From: Kineobactrum salinum
GTDB lineage: Bacteria; Pseudomonadota; Gammaproteobacteria; Pseudomonadales; Halieaceae
Direction of reading: 5' to 3'
DNA: 64,000 nucleotides
Assembly (NCBI RefSeq): GCF_010669285.1
Contig: NZ_CP048711.1
Span: forward strand, 2,852,001 to 2,916,000
Position numbers and translations under genes: made by a program. The notes below the pieces were generated by a model. The model ran no database searches. It saw nothing but the letters and a program-made list of their open reading frames with translations, and was not told the DNA's origin. How positions within the stretch are numbered: position 1 is the first letter of the stretch; every line of letters begins with the position of its first letter. Below, in pieces: positions 63,563 through 64,000 of the stretch.

Positions 63563-64000
63563 TGCCCATGGACGAGTTTGCCCTGATTGCCCGTTATTTC
63601 TCCGCGCTGGGGCGGGGTGAGGCGGTGACGCTGGGGGTGGGCGATGACTGCGCAATTCTGCGCCTGGGTCCGGACGAGCAGCTGGCAACCTCAGTCGATA
63701 CCGTGCTGCCGGGCGTGCATTTCCCGGAAGAAAGCCTGCCTGAGGACGTCGGTTTCCGGGCGGTGGCGGTGGCCGCATCCGATCTGGCGGCGATGGGGGC
63801 GCGGCCGTTGGGCATGACCCTGGCCCTGACCCTGCCTGAGGCCGACGAACTGTGGCTGCACAGTTTCAGTCAGGGTGTTGCCGCTGCGGTCAGTGCGCTG
63901 CAACTACCGCTGGTGGGCGGTGACATCACTCGCGGCCCGCTGACGATCACTGTCCAGGTGCTCGGTGCGGTGCCCCGGGGGCAGGCCCTGTTGCGTGGCG
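63562..64000 (+). CDS. thiL: Thiamine-monophosphate kinase, 5' part (runs off the window)
   Basis: ThiL phosphorylates thiamine monophosphate to the active diphosphate cofactor. About 146 codons are present. MDEFALIARYFSALGRG, VTLGVGDDCAILRLGPDEQL, TSVDTVLPGVHFPEES and VAASDLAAMGARPLGMTLAL are the conserved N-terminal and metal/ATP-binding parts, continuing to LVGGDITRGPLTITVQVLGA. The ATG at 63562 overlaps the nusB stop (TGATG); ATG 63568 is also possible. The C-terminal part is beyond the window. Confidence 0.95.
   Translation, partial: MPMDEFALIARYFSALGRGEAVTLGVGDDCAILRLGPDEQLATSVDTVLPGVHFPEESLPEDVGFRAVAVAASDLAAMGARPLGMTLALTLPEADELWLHSFSQGVAAAVSALQLPLVGGDITRGPLTITVQVLGAVPRGQALLRG

Overview
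The window looks like high-GC gammaproteobacterial chromosome. Two backbone blocks support this: rnr-rlmB-rpsF-rpsR-(DUF2232)-rplI-dnaB at 19.6-26.9 kb, and glyA ... nrdR-ribD-ribE-ribBA-ribH-nusB-thiL at 55-64 kb, with radA, ettA and ugd between them. A TonB-dependent receptor, the cytochrome repertoire and the style of the proteins fit the marine Cellvibrionales/Halieaceae, but that family-level placement is inference.

Layout. 0-3 kb: tail of an ExbB/MotA-like gene, a DUF2149 protein, a composite regulator (NTPase, GNAT-like segment, winged helix) and a divergent secreted cupin with a candidate operator between them. 3.1-19.4 kb: an accessory segment visibly richer in A/T. It holds a minus-strand TonB receptor-amidohydrolase-hyuA-hyuB operon whose receptor is split by a perfectly bounded IS4-family insertion, a MalT-like regulator, an ornithine cyclodeaminase homologue with a LysE exporter, a hipBA module and an IS3 remnant, ending at tRNA-Leu(CAG). 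19.6-26.9 kb: translation and replication genes; a small palindromic mobile element has landed exactly on the dnaB start codon and duplicated it. 27-33.4 kb: a CadC-like wHTH/TPR regulator, a 40-residue membrane peptide, a fatty-acid hydroxylase, a DnaT-like/P-like replication pair and radA.

33.4-49.8 kb: a tightly packed nine-gene operon, the most unusual part of the window. It encodes a flavoprotein with two cNMP-type domains and four Fe-S motifs; a b-type-like membrane protein; a decaheme c-type cytochrome with an FHA-like cytoplasmic head; a lipoprotein with two HbpS/GlcG-like domains; an outer-membrane barrel; a second decaheme cytochrome fused to LVIVD-type propeller repeats; a pentaheme c554-like cytochrome; a membrane PP2C phosphatase; and a membrane double-FHA protein. 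I infer a trans-envelope electron conduit (about 25 c-type hemes) coupled to phosphothreonine signalling. Its substrate and direction cannot be read from the sequence.

49.8-59 kb: a PilZ-like protein, ettA, an AstE/AspA-type deacylase, a retropepsin-like protease and ugd on the minus strand, then glyA, a dense inverted-repeat cluster, ggt and a second copy of the palindromic mobile element. 59-64 kb: nrdR and the riboflavin operon running into nusB and a truncated thiL.

Six otherwise conserved genes (rnr, rlmB twice, DUF2232, the wHTH/TPR regulator, the P-like gene, the AstE-like gene) are broken by seven single-base losses, each repairable by adding one base to a short G or C run. This looks like a consensus sequencing artefact. 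I annotate these as single genes across the break.
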